64,000 nucleotides of DNA from Spinacia oleracea (lineage: Eukaryota; Streptophyta; Magnoliopsida; Caryophyllales; Amaranthaceae), in assembly GCF_020520425.1 (NCBI RefSeq), contig NC_079492.1, forward strand, positions 107,667,157 to 107,731,156, in the 5' to 3' direction. The stretch's first letter is position 1, and each line of letters starts with the position of its first letter. The position numbers and the translations under genes were made by a program. This document shows, piece after piece, positions 1-11,255 of the stretch. The notes below the pieces were generated by a model. It did not search any database and had not been told where the DNA came from. It saw only the letters and a program-made list of their open reading frames with translations.

Positions 1-700
1 ATTTTCAGGTGGTTTTCTTCCGTGGATTCTTTGAGTAGTTTCAGACGCAAGTTTGTTAAGTACGTAATGTGATAATATATAAATCATGGAACAATTAATT
101 ATAAGGTGATGATATTATTTGTCTTACGCTAATAAAAGTGAAGTTTGCTGCTTCTAAATTTGTAGACATTTCTTTCATAATTAAGCTACTTAATTTAACG
201 AAAGTGTCACCAGTCATGACTCATGAGTCATGTTCTTATATAAAATATAATATAACAAAATTTAGTTGATTTTAATGATATACGGAGTAGCTCATTTAAT
301 TGATACACCTACTTTATCCACGTAACTAGCAAAATACCAAAACCTAAAGATTAGTTGATTTTAATTAGCAAATTGAATTGTGGTCGACATGAGAGTTTTG
401 GTGTTTTCCTAATTTTATACTAGATTTTGGTCTTTTGGTAGTTTCAGTTTGGTACGTTTTCATCATTACATCATAATAAAATACACCATTTGGGTTAAAG
501 ATCAAATATTGATTTTAAGTACGGAGTAATTACGTACATGCTAAAATATTTATAATTTGTAAGTTGTAACAATAGTACAATAGACATGACTGTCGATACT
601 TGTATTATGCTCCATACGATGAATTGATTTCGTTTTGAAATAAAGCAATTAAAATAAACTTATTCTGATATTGTGATTGACGAACATATCAATTATTTTT
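1..700. other. AT-rich intergenic DNA, no gene seen
   Basis: No reading frame or exon-like segment could be recognised. Bases about 643-700 are a diverged direct copy of about 1194-1250 (both contain a shared stretch around ATATTGTGATTGACGAA), so this end of the window contains a local duplication. Confidence 0.5.
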
Positions 701-742
701 GGATGTGTATAGCTCAGTTGGTAGAGCATTGGGCTTTTAACC
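701..742 (+). pseudogene. 5' half of a mitochondrial-type tRNA-Lys(UUU) gene
   Basis: The stretch carries the D-arm AGCTCAGTTGGTAGAGC followed by an anticodon arm with TTT in GGGCTTTTAACC. This closely matches the plant mitochondrial trnK as I know it. Similarity stops after the anticodon arm: there is no variable loop, T-arm or 3' acceptor strand, and the following bases are AT-rich and unrelated. It is therefore an organelle-derived fragment or truncated tRNA copy, not a working gene. It interrupts one copy of the local duplication described for the preceding segment. Confidence 0.6.
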
Positions 743-2615
743 AAAATTGATCATATCTTTGAATCATTTAATTCTCTTGAAATCTCTTCAATTCTTTTTT
801 CTAGACAATCAATTCATCTCTCTAGATTTTGTGCATTGTAAAACCTAGCACCGGCAGCAGCCAAAGAAACTGTTGAAATCTGCGGATCGAGACACTTTCC
901 AAGTATCTTTCGAATAGGCCAATTTTTGTTGTCGCGTCGTGGACGAAGTATAAACCTAAGCAAGAAAGTACAAGTCCTATTTATAACTACCCAAAATTAA
1001 GATCAAATCCCACAATTGATTATACCTTATTTGGCCAACACCCGCGCACAAAAAAGTCTAACACTTAGCATGAAAGTTATAATGATGAATTATTATATGA
1101 TAAATACTGTGCTTAATGACAACTTTTTAAATTAATCAAATATTTAGAATATATAGGGAAATTATACAAAATATGAAAGCTTAAATTTAGTAAAGCAATT
1201 AGAATAAACTTATCCCGATATTGTGATTGACGAATATAACAATTTTTGCATCGTGGACGAACCACAAACCTACCCCCATGCCTGCACATCACATTCCCCA
1301 AATACCAAGTTCGACCCGACCTACCCGGCCAACGCGCATGTATCCACCATGGCCGGCCCCTCTTCCCACTTTCTAAACAAGTAATACTCTCAAGAGTCTC
1401 AACCCTCACTATATAAACAAGGAGAAAAATTACTAATTATCATTGGGATTCAAGTGTTAGTTTATCATATTTATCATTCTATGAATGATGCCTTATGAAA
1501 TCACAAGTTCGATAGAATAGACATACTTGTACAAATTAAAATTGATAATACAAACATAGTTCATAATGCAATGACTCAGGAAATCAATAATAGAGATAGA
1601 AGTTGGTTTGAGTCTTTATATTGAGATAGTTTTTTTTTTTTTTTCCTATTATTCTTTTTTTGTTCTTGCGAGTATCTCTGGCCTATTTTAGAAGTTATTA
1701 AAACACGATTTTGTATTTAGGTTCTATAAAATTGGGTTGGTTATGACTTATGAATTGAATATAAAACTTTACTCACCAATTTTTTTCCATCAGGAGATTG
1801 ATTTGCACTCAAATCTACATTAAGTACTATTTTAAGGATTGGGCCATCATACCAATTCTAACTATCTCTCTATCCATAAGACCATATCCAAACATAAATT
1901 ATGCCCCAACATATTAATCAACATAAGAAATTAAGAGTCATCAAATTGTTATCAAGCTTACCCGAAATCCAACAAGTCAGCCCAACAAATTAGCCCATAA
2001 TAGAGCTCGGCCGCCACAAAATCTATACCTATTATTTAAAAAAGAAAACAATAGATGATTAGTGATATGTGTCATCTCCATTTTTCATCCGTAATTTAAA
2101 TATTTTTTATAAAATTTTTCTTTGTTGTTTGTTATATGGAGCATTTTATAGTTTCAACACCTCTTCCACTTCATCTTCCTCATTCAACATCAATTCACCA
2201 TTTTAATCATATTCATTCAATCTCTTCCACTTCATCTCCCTCTCTAACACTCAATATTATTTCAACATTTTTATTCATATTTTCCAACTTTTAAATTTCA
2301 CCTCTACATAAATCATATATTCCCATTAAAATTACAAGCCTTTAATAAAATTAGCACTTTAAATGACGGGTTAATAACCACTATATAATTGTTCATTCAT
2401 GAAAAAGCTAGTTTGCATCGACAAGGCAAGAGCGGCACATCGATGACCTATGAGCCTTACACGAACATCATTTTAAAAATTTAACACGAGTACGATGGGC
2501 CTACGCGCACAGTCACACATAAACATGCTTATTTTGAACCTATTAATGCAAAAATGTTAAAATTAGTAAGTGAGATCGCAAGTGTAGCACGACCAGATGA
2601 ACACAACAACACTTG
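743..2615. other. Intergenic DNA, no gene supported
   Basis: Short open frames exist on the minus strand near 1113-1409 but show no recognisable domain. At 2022 the sequence reads A|TCTATACC..., resembling the 5' terminus of the short Helitrons found at 53806 and 60781, but no matching CTRR end with hairpin was located. Otherwise nothing is seen. Confidence 0.4.
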
Positions 2616-2623
2616 GGTCAGAC

Positions 2624-3466
2624 TAGAGCTGTCAACAACTGACCCGACCCGAAAAATCGACCTAAACCGACCTGTATTTTTAAGGACCCGTACCCGACCT
2701 GAGACCCGAAATTTTGTTAAAATAGGAAACCCGTAACCCGACCGTAGCCAACCCGTTAAAACCGAAGACCGATTTCGACCCGTTAATGCATGACCCGGAC
2801 CCGAACCTGATACCCGACCGAAATTTAACCGATAACAAAACTGAGTCAGCTTACCCGACCGAAAAATGACCCGAACCCGATTCAACACCCGACCCCATGT
2901 CAACCCGAAATCGATTATAACCCGATGAAGTTATTGATTCAATTCGTGATAACCCGTTACCTAAATTTACGCGACCTGTTGATAACCCGATTTGTCATTG
3001 ACCTAACTAAATAATAACTTAAATCAAGTTAATATATTTTTTTATAATTACTTAATCTAGAACAAGTGAAAAGCGTTAAACCAAATTTAACCAAATTTAT
3101 AAAAGTTAAATTATAAGGTTAAAAAACTTGACTAATCCTGATAGCTACCGTATCCGGTCTTAACCCGTGTCCGATAGTGAAACCGACCTGAATTTTAACC
3201 GACCCGGTAATTATCCGATCTGAACTTGACCCGACTCATTAAGACCCGAACCCATAATTGTACCCGGCTAGAAAAAGACCCGACCTGAACCCGAACCGAA
3301 CCCGACCTAAACCGAAATGGAAAAATAACCCGACAATTTTTCAACCTGATCAAACCCGACCTGCACCCGGCAATAAAATGACTCGACACGACCCGACCAC
3401 TTCATGACCCGAGACCCGAGATGACCAGACCCGAACCCGACTCGAATAACCGTTTTGACAACTCTA
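2624..3466. mobile_element. Non-autonomous hAT element (MITE) with CCCGAC-rich arrays
   Basis: The ends are imperfect inverted repeats, TAGAGCTGTCAA on the left and the complement of TAGAGTTGTCAA on the right. The element is flanked by an exact 8-bp duplication GGTCAGAC at 2616-2623 and 3467-3474. An 8-bp TSD with TAG-type ends is the hAT signature. The subterminal regions are packed with degenerate repeats of ACCCGA type, and the centre is AT-rich. There is no transposase, so it would have to be moved in trans. The element at 11256-11802 has the same architecture and near-identical termini. The open frames across it are by-products of the repeats. Confidence 0.85.
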
Positions 3467-3625
3467 GGTCAGACCATATATAAACCACCTCATATAGGCA
3501 CGAGCCCGGTACAACAAGATTTTGTCATTGGCTTATTTCTAACATGGCATGGAAATAGACAAACGTATTTAACATGTGAGCCCCACACGGCTACACAGCC
3601 AGACACATGCTCATCTCCAGCCTCT

Positions 3626-3693
3626 AGCCCATAAACCCTAAACCCCGCCCCCGTCATTTCCATCTTCTTCCTCCACCCCTTCCCAAACCCTAA
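3626..3693 (+). promoter_or_regulatory. Site II element and two telo-boxes upstream of CBF5
   Basis: AGCCCA at 3626-3631 (TGGGCT on the other strand, a site II motif) lies two bases before a telo-box AAACCCTAA at 3633-3641. A second AAACCCTAA lies at 3685-3693, 46 bp before the ATG. This pairing is known from plant promoters of ribosomal-protein and ribosome-biogenesis genes, which fits the downstream gene. Functional relevance is inferred from position and family. Confidence 0.6.
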
Positions 3694-3738
3694 CAAAACC
3701 ATAGTTTTCTCTCTCCTCCGAACCCCCAACCCTCATCA

Positions 3739-5502
3739 ATGGCGGACGTCGAAATCTCTCGCTCAGACAAGAAGAAGAAAAAGAGCAAGAGCACCGCCGA
3801 GAAAAATGACACCCCTAAAACGACCGATTCACACCCAGAAAACGACACCAACAATACCGATTTCCTAATCAAACCACAGAGTTTCACCCCAACAATCGAC
3901 ACTTCTGAGTGGCCAATTCTCCTTAAAAACTACGACCGTCTGAATGTGAGAACTGGGCATTACACTCCACTTCCATCTGGGTTTTCTCCCCTGAAACGAC
4001 CCCTTGCTGAATACATCAGGTATGGTATTCTTAATCTAGATAAGCCTGCTAATCCTTCTTCCCATGAAGTTGTTGCTTGGATTAAGCGCATTTTGCGGGT
4101 AGAGAAAACTGGTCATTCTGGTACTTTAGATCCTAAGGTTACTGGGAATTTAATTGTTTGTATTGAAAGAGCTACTCGTTTAGTTAAATCTCAACAAGGG
4201 GCTGGAAAAGAGTATGTTTGTGTTGCTAGATTACACTCTGCTGTTCCTGACGTTGCTAAAGTGGCTAGAGCTCTGGAAACTTTAACCGGGGCCGTGTTTC
4301 AGAGGCCACCTTTGATTTCCGCTGTTAAACGGCAGCTTAGAATTAGGACTATTTATGAAAGTAAGCTGCTTGAGTATGATGCCGATAGGCATTTGGTTGT
4401 TTTCTGGATTAGTTGTGAGGCAGGTACCTATGTTAGGACACTGTGTGTCCATTTGGGATTGTTGTTGGGTGTGGGAGGACATATGCAGGAGCTTAGGAGG
4501 GTGCGGTCCGGGATTTTGGGGGAGAAGAGTAATATGGTGACAATGCACGATGTTATGGACGCGCAATGGATGTATGATAATTACAGGGATGAGAGTTATT
4601 TAAGGCGGGTTATTATGCCTTTGGAGGTTGTTTTGACTAGCTACAAGAGGCTGGTTGTGAAGGATTCGGCTGTCAATGCTATTTGTTACGGAGCGAAATT
4701 GATGATTCCTGGATTGCTTAGGTTTGAAAATGACATTGAGGTTGGGGAAGAGATTGTTTTGATGACTACTAAGGGTGAAGCTATTGCTTTGGGGATTGCT
4801 GAGATGACGACTGCTGTTATGGCTACTTGTGATCATGGGATAGTTGCCAAGATTAAGAGGGTGATCATGGATCGGGATACTTATCCCAGGAAATGGGGGC
4901 TTGGGCCAAGGGCTTCGATGAAGAAGAAGCTGATTGCAGATGGGAAACTGGATAAACATGGTAAACCAAATGAGCAGACTCCTGTTGAGTGGGCAAGGAA
5001 TGTGGTGCTTCCTACTGGTGGAGATTCGATGATTGCTAGCATTGCTGCTTCAGCTGAACCTGTAAAGGCAGATGATGTTGTAGTAGAGGAAAAGAAAGAG
5101 AAGAAGCACAAAAGGAAATTGGAGGAGGTTGATGCCAGTCCTGCTGCTGATGGTGTCAAGAAGATTAAAGTTGAGGAAGAGGAAATTGTGGAAGTGAAAG
5201 AGAAAGTGAAGAAGGTGAAGGATCAGGAGGTTGAAGTTGAGAAGAAAGAGAAGAAAAAGAAGAAGAAGAAGGAGGTAGAAGAAGTTATTACTCCTGATGT
5301 AGAGAAGTCTAAGTCTAAAAAGGATAAGAAAAAAAAGGATAAAGAGGAAAAGGCTGATTCGTCAGATGAGGAGAAATCCGAGAAGAAGAAAAAAAAGAAG
5401 AGCAAGGATGTTGAAAATGGTGACGCTGCTGCTGATACCGAGAATGAAAGTCGAAGTGAGAAAAAGAAGAAAAAGAAGGATAAAGATGCTGATCAAGAAT
5501 AA
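3739..5502 (+). CDS. CBF5: H/ACA snoRNP pseudouridine synthase, dyskerin/NAP57/CBF5
   Basis: This single exon encodes 587 aa. It is the catalytic subunit of H/ACA ribonucleoproteins, which convert uridine to pseudouridine in rRNA and snRNA in the nucleolus and Cajal bodies. The order is a dyskerin-like N-terminal segment (about 45-100), a TruB-type catalytic domain with motif [13 protein letters not shown] and catalytic Asp131, and a PUA RNA-binding domain (about 300-380). A long tail of Lys/Glu runs (from about 440) ends in [12 protein letters not shown] and acts as nucleolar targeting sequence in the family. Plant CBF5 genes are generally intronless, as here, and the length is close to the expected 550-590 aa. 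The ATG is the first in frame after the telo-boxes. No lesion is seen; the protein looks functional. Confidence 0.97.
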   Translation: MADVEISRSDKKKKKSKSTAEKNDTPKTTDSHPENDTNNTDFLIKPQSFTPTIDTSEWPILLKNYDRLNVRTGHYTPLPSGFSPLKRPLAEYIRYGILNLDKPANPSSHEVVAWIKRILRVEKTGHSGTLDPKVTGNLIVCIERATRLVKSQQGAGKEYVCVARLHSAVPDVAKVARALETLTGAVFQRPPLISAVKRQLRIRTIYESKLLEYDADRHLVVFWISCEAGTYVRTLCVHLGLLLGVGGHMQELRRVRSGILGEKSNMVTMHDVMDAQWMYDNYRDESYLRRVIMPLEVVLTSYKRLVVKDSAVNAICYGAKLMIPGLLRFENDIEVGEEIVLMTTKGEAIALGIAEMTTAVMATCDHGIVAKIKRVIMDRDTYPRKWGLGPRASMKKKLIADGKLDKHGKPNEQTPVEWARNVVLPTGGDSMIASIAASAEPVKADDVVVEEKKEKKHKRKLEEVDASPAADGVKKIKVEEEEIVEVKEKVKKVKDQEVEVEKKEKKKKKKKEVEEVITPDVEKSKSKKDKKKKDKEEKADSSDEEKSEKKKKKKSKDVENGDAAADTENESRSEKKKKKKDKDADQE

Positions 5503-6585
5503 GAGAAGATCGTTATGAAAGAGTATAGCTATAAGAATTGTATGTTTACTTTTCTTCTCTAGTTATCTTAAGCTGAGAACTGCCAAATACACCCTCAAAA
5601 GCGCCAATTTCTGCAACTACAAACATTGCCACTGACGAATCGGAGTGCAAGACAGAAAAACTTATTTAAGCAAGCCATTGGATGGTTTTCTTTGAGTAGG
5701 ATTATTTGATTGCCTTTTGGTCATGCCTTGTTTCATTCTCTGCTTTCCTTGTTCCTTCCAACTTTGCTGCATTAGAAATTAGAACCACATGTTGAGATGA
5801 CATTGAGCTTTTCGTTATTATGGGGAACATCTTGCATTCCTAATATGCCATATTCTGTTGCTTTAGAATATGGAAAATTGGAAATGTTCTATCTTGTTTG
5901 CCTTTTACTTTTCAAACATTAATACGAAGAGGACAAGGTAAAAATTGGCATTCTGATGGATGGCTTCTTTTTCAGTATTTTGAGGTTTATCATCCTCTGT
6001 TTTAGCCAGCACACTTGTTTATTTGCCAAGATCCATGTCCGATCCACTTCTCTCCGGACTCGTCTGGATTTATACTTTATGTACTGCTTTAGGATTTCAA
6101 TCTCATTTTTTTTGTTAAGATTGAGTTGGACTTGATCAAAACCCTGATTTCCAGATTAGGATTTTTATAAAAACATATCGATTTGATTTGTAGTAATGCA
6201 AACTCAGGTAGGTTTATTTGACTTATTGTAATTTAATTTAAGTCAATAAATTAGATTGGAATCAGATCAAAATTCTTTCTTCAGATTGAGTTAGACTCGA
6301 AAACAACCTGTTTGTGTGTTGATACTCTGAATTGAGAGCCAAATGATGGATTGCAGTGTTGCTTCGAGCAGATTGACATAGATCTTGTACTTGTACTTGA
6401 ACTTGAACTTGTTAATTTGTTAACTTGTAGAAGCCATACTGTCCCTGAAGGCGGTGTCCCTTTTTTTAATAAAATATTTTGTTAGTAAAAGTTTAGAAGG
6501 CAGTGGAAAGTTAAGGGAAAAAAGGATGTCAATTAAATTAATTGCATCATTGAGTTGAACATTTGAGAATTGAGATGAATCCTGG
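5503..6585. other. CBF5 3' region and intergenic DNA
   Basis: No second gene was recognised. An AATAAA occurs near 6467, but whether it belongs to CBF5 is unclear because of the distance. A run of CTTGTACTTGAACTTGAACTT type occurs around 6385-6415. Confidence 0.4.
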
Positions 6586-6704
6586 AGAAGCTGCCAGAAT
6601 GCCTAGAGATGTTGCCTTTTTGGAAAAACAAGACAGGTCTAGAGCTCTCTCTTACTATTTCAATCCTTAGGATTGATCATGTTGTTGCTCATTGTCTATA
6701 AATA
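6586..6704 (+). promoter_or_regulatory. Heat-shock element-like array and TATA box
   Basis: Bases 6586-6605 read AGAAG CTGCC AGAAT GCCTA, four alternating pentamers of the nGAAn/nTTCn type with one or two mismatches in the TTC units. A TATA box TATAAATA lies at 6697-6704. Together they form a typical small heat-shock promoter about 110-230 bp upstream of the ATG at 6816, so this promoter may still respond to heat although the gene is broken. Confidence 0.55.
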
Positions 6705-6815
6705 GAGTGATGTAGAGAGCCCTAGCACCTCAGCAAACAACAGAGTTAAGCATTTACGTAGTTGTTCATCACACTCACAATTCACAGCATTCCTTTCAAA
6801 CACTTGAACCCCAGA

Positions 6816-7248
6816 ATGTCTCTTATTCCTAGCTTCTTTGGCCGTAGAACCAACGTTTTCGATCCCCTTTCCCTTGATATTTTTTATCCCTTTTCCCTTG
6901 ATGGTTTCTTCTCACCTGTTTGTAATATGCCATCTGCTTTTGTGAACGTGAGGATTGATTGGAAAGAGACTCCTGAGGCTCACGTCGGAACAAGTGAAGG
7001 TGGAAGTAGAGGAAGGGAGAGTCCTCCAGATTAGTGGAGAGAGAAACACAGAGAATGATGAGAAGAATGATAAGTGGCACCGCGTGGAGAGGAGCAGCGG
7101 AAAGTTCTTTCGTCGGTTTAGGTTGCCAGAGAATGCTAAGATGGATCAGGTGAAAGCTAGCATGGAGAATGGTGTGCTCATGGTGACTGTACCAAAGGGG
7201 GAAGAGAAGAAGCCTGAGGTTAAGGCCATTAAGGTATCGGGTCAATGA
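6816..7248 (+). pseudogene. Class I small heat shock protein (HSP20), frame-broken by a deletion
   Basis: The N-terminus [11 protein letters not shown]...FDPLSLD is that of cytosolic class I HSP20 chaperones. It continues to [12 protein letters not shown] near 6994, where the expected segment (the FKADLPG region starting the alpha-crystallin domain) is missing. From about 6995 the homology resumes in a different frame, at [19 protein letters not shown]. It runs through [20 protein letters not shown] and [10 protein letters not shown] to the C-terminal [12 protein letters not shown] and stop at 7248. About 30 bp are deleted and the deletion is not a multiple of three, so the upstream frame ends at 7034. 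A full product cannot be made unless the assembly is wrong here. A poly(A) signal follows at 7300. Confidence 0.85.
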
Positions 7249-7299
7249 AGCTCTTATGTTTACTGAATCAGAATGAATTCTCTTGTTATGGCATGGGTG

Positions 7300-7305
7300 A
7301 ATAAA
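7300..7305 (+). terminator. Poly(A) signal AATAAA of the HSP20 gene
   Basis: AATAAA lies 52 bp after the HSP20 stop codon, in the normal position for a plant polyadenylation signal. Confidence 0.6.
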
Positions 7306-8348
7306 GTTGTTTCTGAGATTCCTGCACTGAGTTTGTGTCTGTAAAACTGAATTATAAGTCTGTGTTGTTCAAACAATTATGAGTGATATTTCATAGTATT
7401 TGAATTTAACTTCTTATTACACTTTGTTTTCCCCTCAAAATTATCTAGCCAGGTCGTTCAATACTACTATCTTCATTTATATTGCATCAACTGTTAGCCA
7501 CATTACCAGTTTTGTTTCTTTTTGTTACGCGTATTTTTTTTGGGTTCAAATGGGCCACAAGGGCATATATAAATTACAAATTGAGAGGGAGGATTCGATG
7601 CTGTGACCAAAAGTGCACAGATACTTAGTCTTTAACACTAGGTCAAAAGTACCTTTCTTATGTGCTACTTATAATCCGTTTTTGCTCTCCAATTTGCCCA
7701 AAAAAGTCGTAAAAATGAGACTGCGTGCTGCCTGCATAGTGAACACAGCATATGTAAGGTACTCCTTCGACGTCCTCTGCTAGTTTCCACATGCCACAGC
7801 TTCTTGTTCTCAGTATCACATTTTCTCTGTTTTTATGTACACATTACAGAAGGATAGGAATGGTTTTTAGCTGCTAGAATTAGCTCAAGTTTGTGGGTTG
7901 ACCTGGGTAATCACAAAACGGAAGATATAGGTGCAAGAGTGAATGTATTCTTTGAACCACAACATCCTTTTGGATTTGCATAGCTGGTGTCTATTGATTC
8001 TGGTTCCTAATTATGTAATTTTCTGTACAGCAGAATTACAAAGTACTACGTAGGTGTACTGTTAGTATTTTCTTTGGTGCAATTTGAAGCAGTTAACTTT
8101 ACATGAGTAAATTCTGAAATGAGAATGTGTTCATACGCTTTATCATGAGATCCAGTCTGAATCATAAACATTCTTGTACAGAGATGTTCCGAAATCAAGG
8201 AACATTACTTCCTTAAACATTTATTTTGTTATTGGAAAGGAAATAAGATTCTACTGTACTTATATTTGGCTAGCATGCATGAAAGCTTAGGTGTGTAGTT
8301 GCAGAGACGAATTAAGAATTGTTTGCATGTCTTGGAAGCCAAAGAACA
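7306..8348. other. Intergenic DNA between HSP20 and the TKPR2-like gene
   Basis: No gene was recognised on either strand. The small frame at 7400-7606 has no recognisable features. The right part should contain the 3' UTR of the minus-strand reductase gene. Confidence 0.4.
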
Positions 8349-9758
8349 TCAAAGAAAGCCCTTTTCTTGGAAGCTTTTGATACAATCATCAAACATTTGA
8401 GGAATTGGTTTAAAGGCAGGAAATCCCAGTTGTTGGATCTTGGTAGTATCCATGCTATGAGGTTTGTCATCTACTTTCTGAGACCCACACCTGCAACAAC
8501 AGCAGAAGCTGTAGAGTTCATCATTCCGAGTATGTAAACCAGTTAGTATAATGGTGCTTTTTTTTATGTACTCACTTGTTTTCATATGGATAGCTTTGAT
8601 ATTTTGCTTTCAGCATGTCTACGATTTGTGTCCAGTGAGCCACTGCGCTTGAGCAAATCAGTCTCCCGGATGCCTTGCTTTCTTCCATGGCCAGAATGTG
8701 TGCTGCTACCACATCATCAATGTGCACAAACCCTATTTCCTGGTTCGGATATTCACCAATTGCACCTACAAAATAACATGTTTGTTTTCACCCAGAGAAA
8801 AGAGTGCAATACCCTTACTTTTCGTATGTTTAGCAGGTAAAAATGATACCTTTAATGATCCCTAGAAGTAGCAGCAGTGTGCTAGTAGGCTGTGGTCCGA
8901 GCAAGGGACCAATCACAAATGATGGGTTCACTACCACCAAATCAAGACCACTTTCCTTGGCAATCTGCCATGCTGACTGCTCAGCTAATGTCTTCGCATA
9001 CGCATACCAAAGCTTATGAAGAAACAACAGAGTTTAAAATGCTAGTCATAATTAAGTAAATAAAAAACAGGAGGAATATGCTTCTTACATTATGTTTCTT
9101 GCAGTAGTCAGCATCGCTCCAGTGAGACTCATTAAGAGGAGAAACTTGCTCGATGTCTTCACGGTATCTTATTGCTGAACAGGATGAGGTAAAGACAACC
9201 CTTTTAACAGTAGTTGCCTTTATGCATGATTTTAATACGTTCAAGGTTCCATTTATACTGGGTTCAATCAGATTTTCCTGCAGGGGATTGTTATTATTAT
9301 AAATCACAAACAACTTTTGTACAATATGTTTTCTCTGTTCCCCCTTTTGATGTTTTAGGAAAGTAATTAAAGACAGAGATAGATGAATACTTGGACGTTT
9401 TCATCATATCGGACGAGCACAGGAGCAGCAGCATGAAAGACACCATCAACACCTTGGATAGCTTCATCAAAGCTTCCTTCCTCCATCAAATCAGCTTTGA
9501 TGATTCTGAGTTTCTCTTTAGCTCCCTTCATTTCCCATAAAAATCCCACCTTGTCAACATTTTCTGTAATTTTGTTAAATAAGTAGAGTGCATCTAGAAT
9601 AAGTAAAGCATATATATCATACAAAACATAGATGTATTAGGGAGTTATGAACCTGGGTTTCGGACAGTGACAACTACAGTATGTCCCATTTGGAGCAGTG
9701 ATTTGACCAGGTTTGCTGCTATGAGCCCTGTGCCTCCGGTCACGCAATATACCGGCAT
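8349..9758 (-). CDS. TKPR2: Tetraketide alpha-pyrone reductase 2-like (CCR-like short-chain reductase)
   Basis: Six exons on the minus strand: 9653-9758, 9391-9563, 9089-9277, 8850-9012, 8576-8765 and 8349-8490. They sum to 963 nt and 320 aa, with GT-AG at every junction. The family comprises NADPH-dependent extended SDR enzymes related to cinnamoyl-CoA reductase. TKPR2 reduces tetraketide alpha-pyrones made by the anther polyketide synthases (LAP5/LAP6), a step in sporopollenin synthesis in the tapetum. Visible are the Rossmann motif TGGTGLIAA (7-15), the Ser in VFTSSCS (about 125) and the YxxxK pair Tyr159/Lys163 in [11 protein letters not shown]. Other family blocks are [17 protein letters not shown] and [18 protein letters not shown], and the C-terminus is [26 protein letters not shown] and the C-terminal half favour TKPR2 over TKPR1 or true CCR. 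No lesion is seen. Confidence 0.93.
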
Positions 9759-10358
9759 CTTGATCTATCTGTTGCTGATGCCATCCTAATTCCTATAAAG
9801 CTATTTATGTTGATCAAATATGATATGGTTAGGACTTAGGAATACATGTCATTATCTTGGCGTTCTAACATCATTTTATTTTATTTTTATTTTTTAAAGG
9901 TTTAATCTAATTATATTTATATGTAAAGTTTACATGAGTAGGTTGATCATTCAAACGATGCACAAAGGAAAGTATACCAGTGTATGCACTACCTTCCTTA
10001 GGTTTATATATATGGTAATCAATTAAGAGGATGGGAATGTTTTGAACTAATTGGCTTAGGTAGGATGTGTAAAGACACTCCACTTCTGAATTCCGAAATA
10101 CATGTCAGAAAAGACGGGAGGAAGGAAATTAAGGCTGGACTCAACCGCTGAAGGATGAAGGCCGAAGGTATGGTTGTTGGATCAAGCGACAAAAGGGAAG
10201 CAAGTCATTGCATAGGGAGGGCGACTAATTAAGGATGGAGGTGAATCCCCTAAAAAATGCCCTATTAAGAAGAGAATTAGCATGTCATTGGAGAACATAG
10301 TGTAAGAAAAATAACGGTTGAAACCAATAATTTATGATTAAAAGAAGATAAGTTGCTA
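9759..10358. other. 5' flank of the TKPR2-like gene, no gene seen
   Basis: This should hold the promoter of the minus-strand reductase. No clear TATA box or other gene was identified by eye. Confidence 0.35.
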
Positions 10359-10999
10359 CTCCCTCCGTCCCTTAATACTCGCACCGCTTTTCTTTTCGAG
10401 CCGTCCCTTAATACTTGCACCGTTTCTATAAATGGAAATTCTTACCAATATTATATTATTTCTCACACTTACCTACTAACCCACCTACACCCCTACTCCC
10501 TACAAAAAATCATTTAAAATTTCACATCCCACCCCTTACACATTTCCACTAACTACTCCCCCCGTCCCGGAATACTTGACCTGTTTTCTTTATCGGGCCG
10601 TCCCTTAATACTTGACCTGTTTCTAAAAATGGAAATATTCTAACAATATTATATTATTTCTCACTCCACCCCTATTAACCCACCTACCCCCTACTCCATA
10701 CAAAAAATAATTAAAAATTCAACCCCTACTCACTCCTACCCCACCCCTTTACACATTTCCCACTAATAACTACATTAAAATAATACCCCACTATCAACTA
10801 CTACCTATTAAATTAAATAACTCAATTCAAGTCTCTTAAACTCTATGCCGGTCAAACCGGATCGAGTATTCCAGGACGGAGGGAGTATATTAAAAAAATA
10901 CCACACTATCAACTAACACCTAATAAATTAATAAGTCAATTTAATTGTTTTAAACTCCGCACCGGTCAAACCGGTGCGAGTATTAAGGGACGGAGGGAG
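10359..10999. mobile_element. Stowaway-type MITE interrupted by a second Stowaway
   Basis: The left end reads CTCCCTCCGTCCCTTAATAC and the right end is its inverted complement. Both are flanked by TA (10357-10358 and 11000-11001), the Tc1/mariner Stowaway target duplication. The subterminal CGCACCG/CGGTGCG also pairs. The element at 10556-10885 sits inside it. Confidence 0.85.
10556..10885. mobile_element. Stowaway-type MITE nested in another Stowaway
   Basis: The left end reads CTCCCCCCGTCCCGGAATAC and the right end is its near complement (GTATTCCAGGACGGAGGGAG). It is flanked by TA on both sides. At 330 bp it is AT-rich and without coding capacity. Confidence 0.85.
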
Positions 11000-11255
11000 T
11001 ACAAGGGTAATTGAATCTCACAGAAAAACAGTTACGTTGTGGTATAGACTATGAAGGTCACTTGTTTACTCCAATTCGTATTCGTATATGTATCCGTATC
11101 CTACACGAGTATGCGAACTCGATCAACGGAGTACATGATTATGAATATGGTGAAACAAGGCAAAGGTCTTTCTCTTGCCTTTCTAAATTTGTATATACTT
11201 GTTCGTACCTCTATCTTTTATGTCCTTAATTATTGGTTCAAGGAATAGTTGTGAC

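Noticed and set aside
701-775. Complete tRNA-Lys gene
   Set aside because: Homology ends after the anticodon arm; no T-arm or 3' acceptor strand follows.
2529-2903. 124-codon minus-strand frame
   Set aside because: It crosses the left end of the hAT MITE and is made of the hexamer array.
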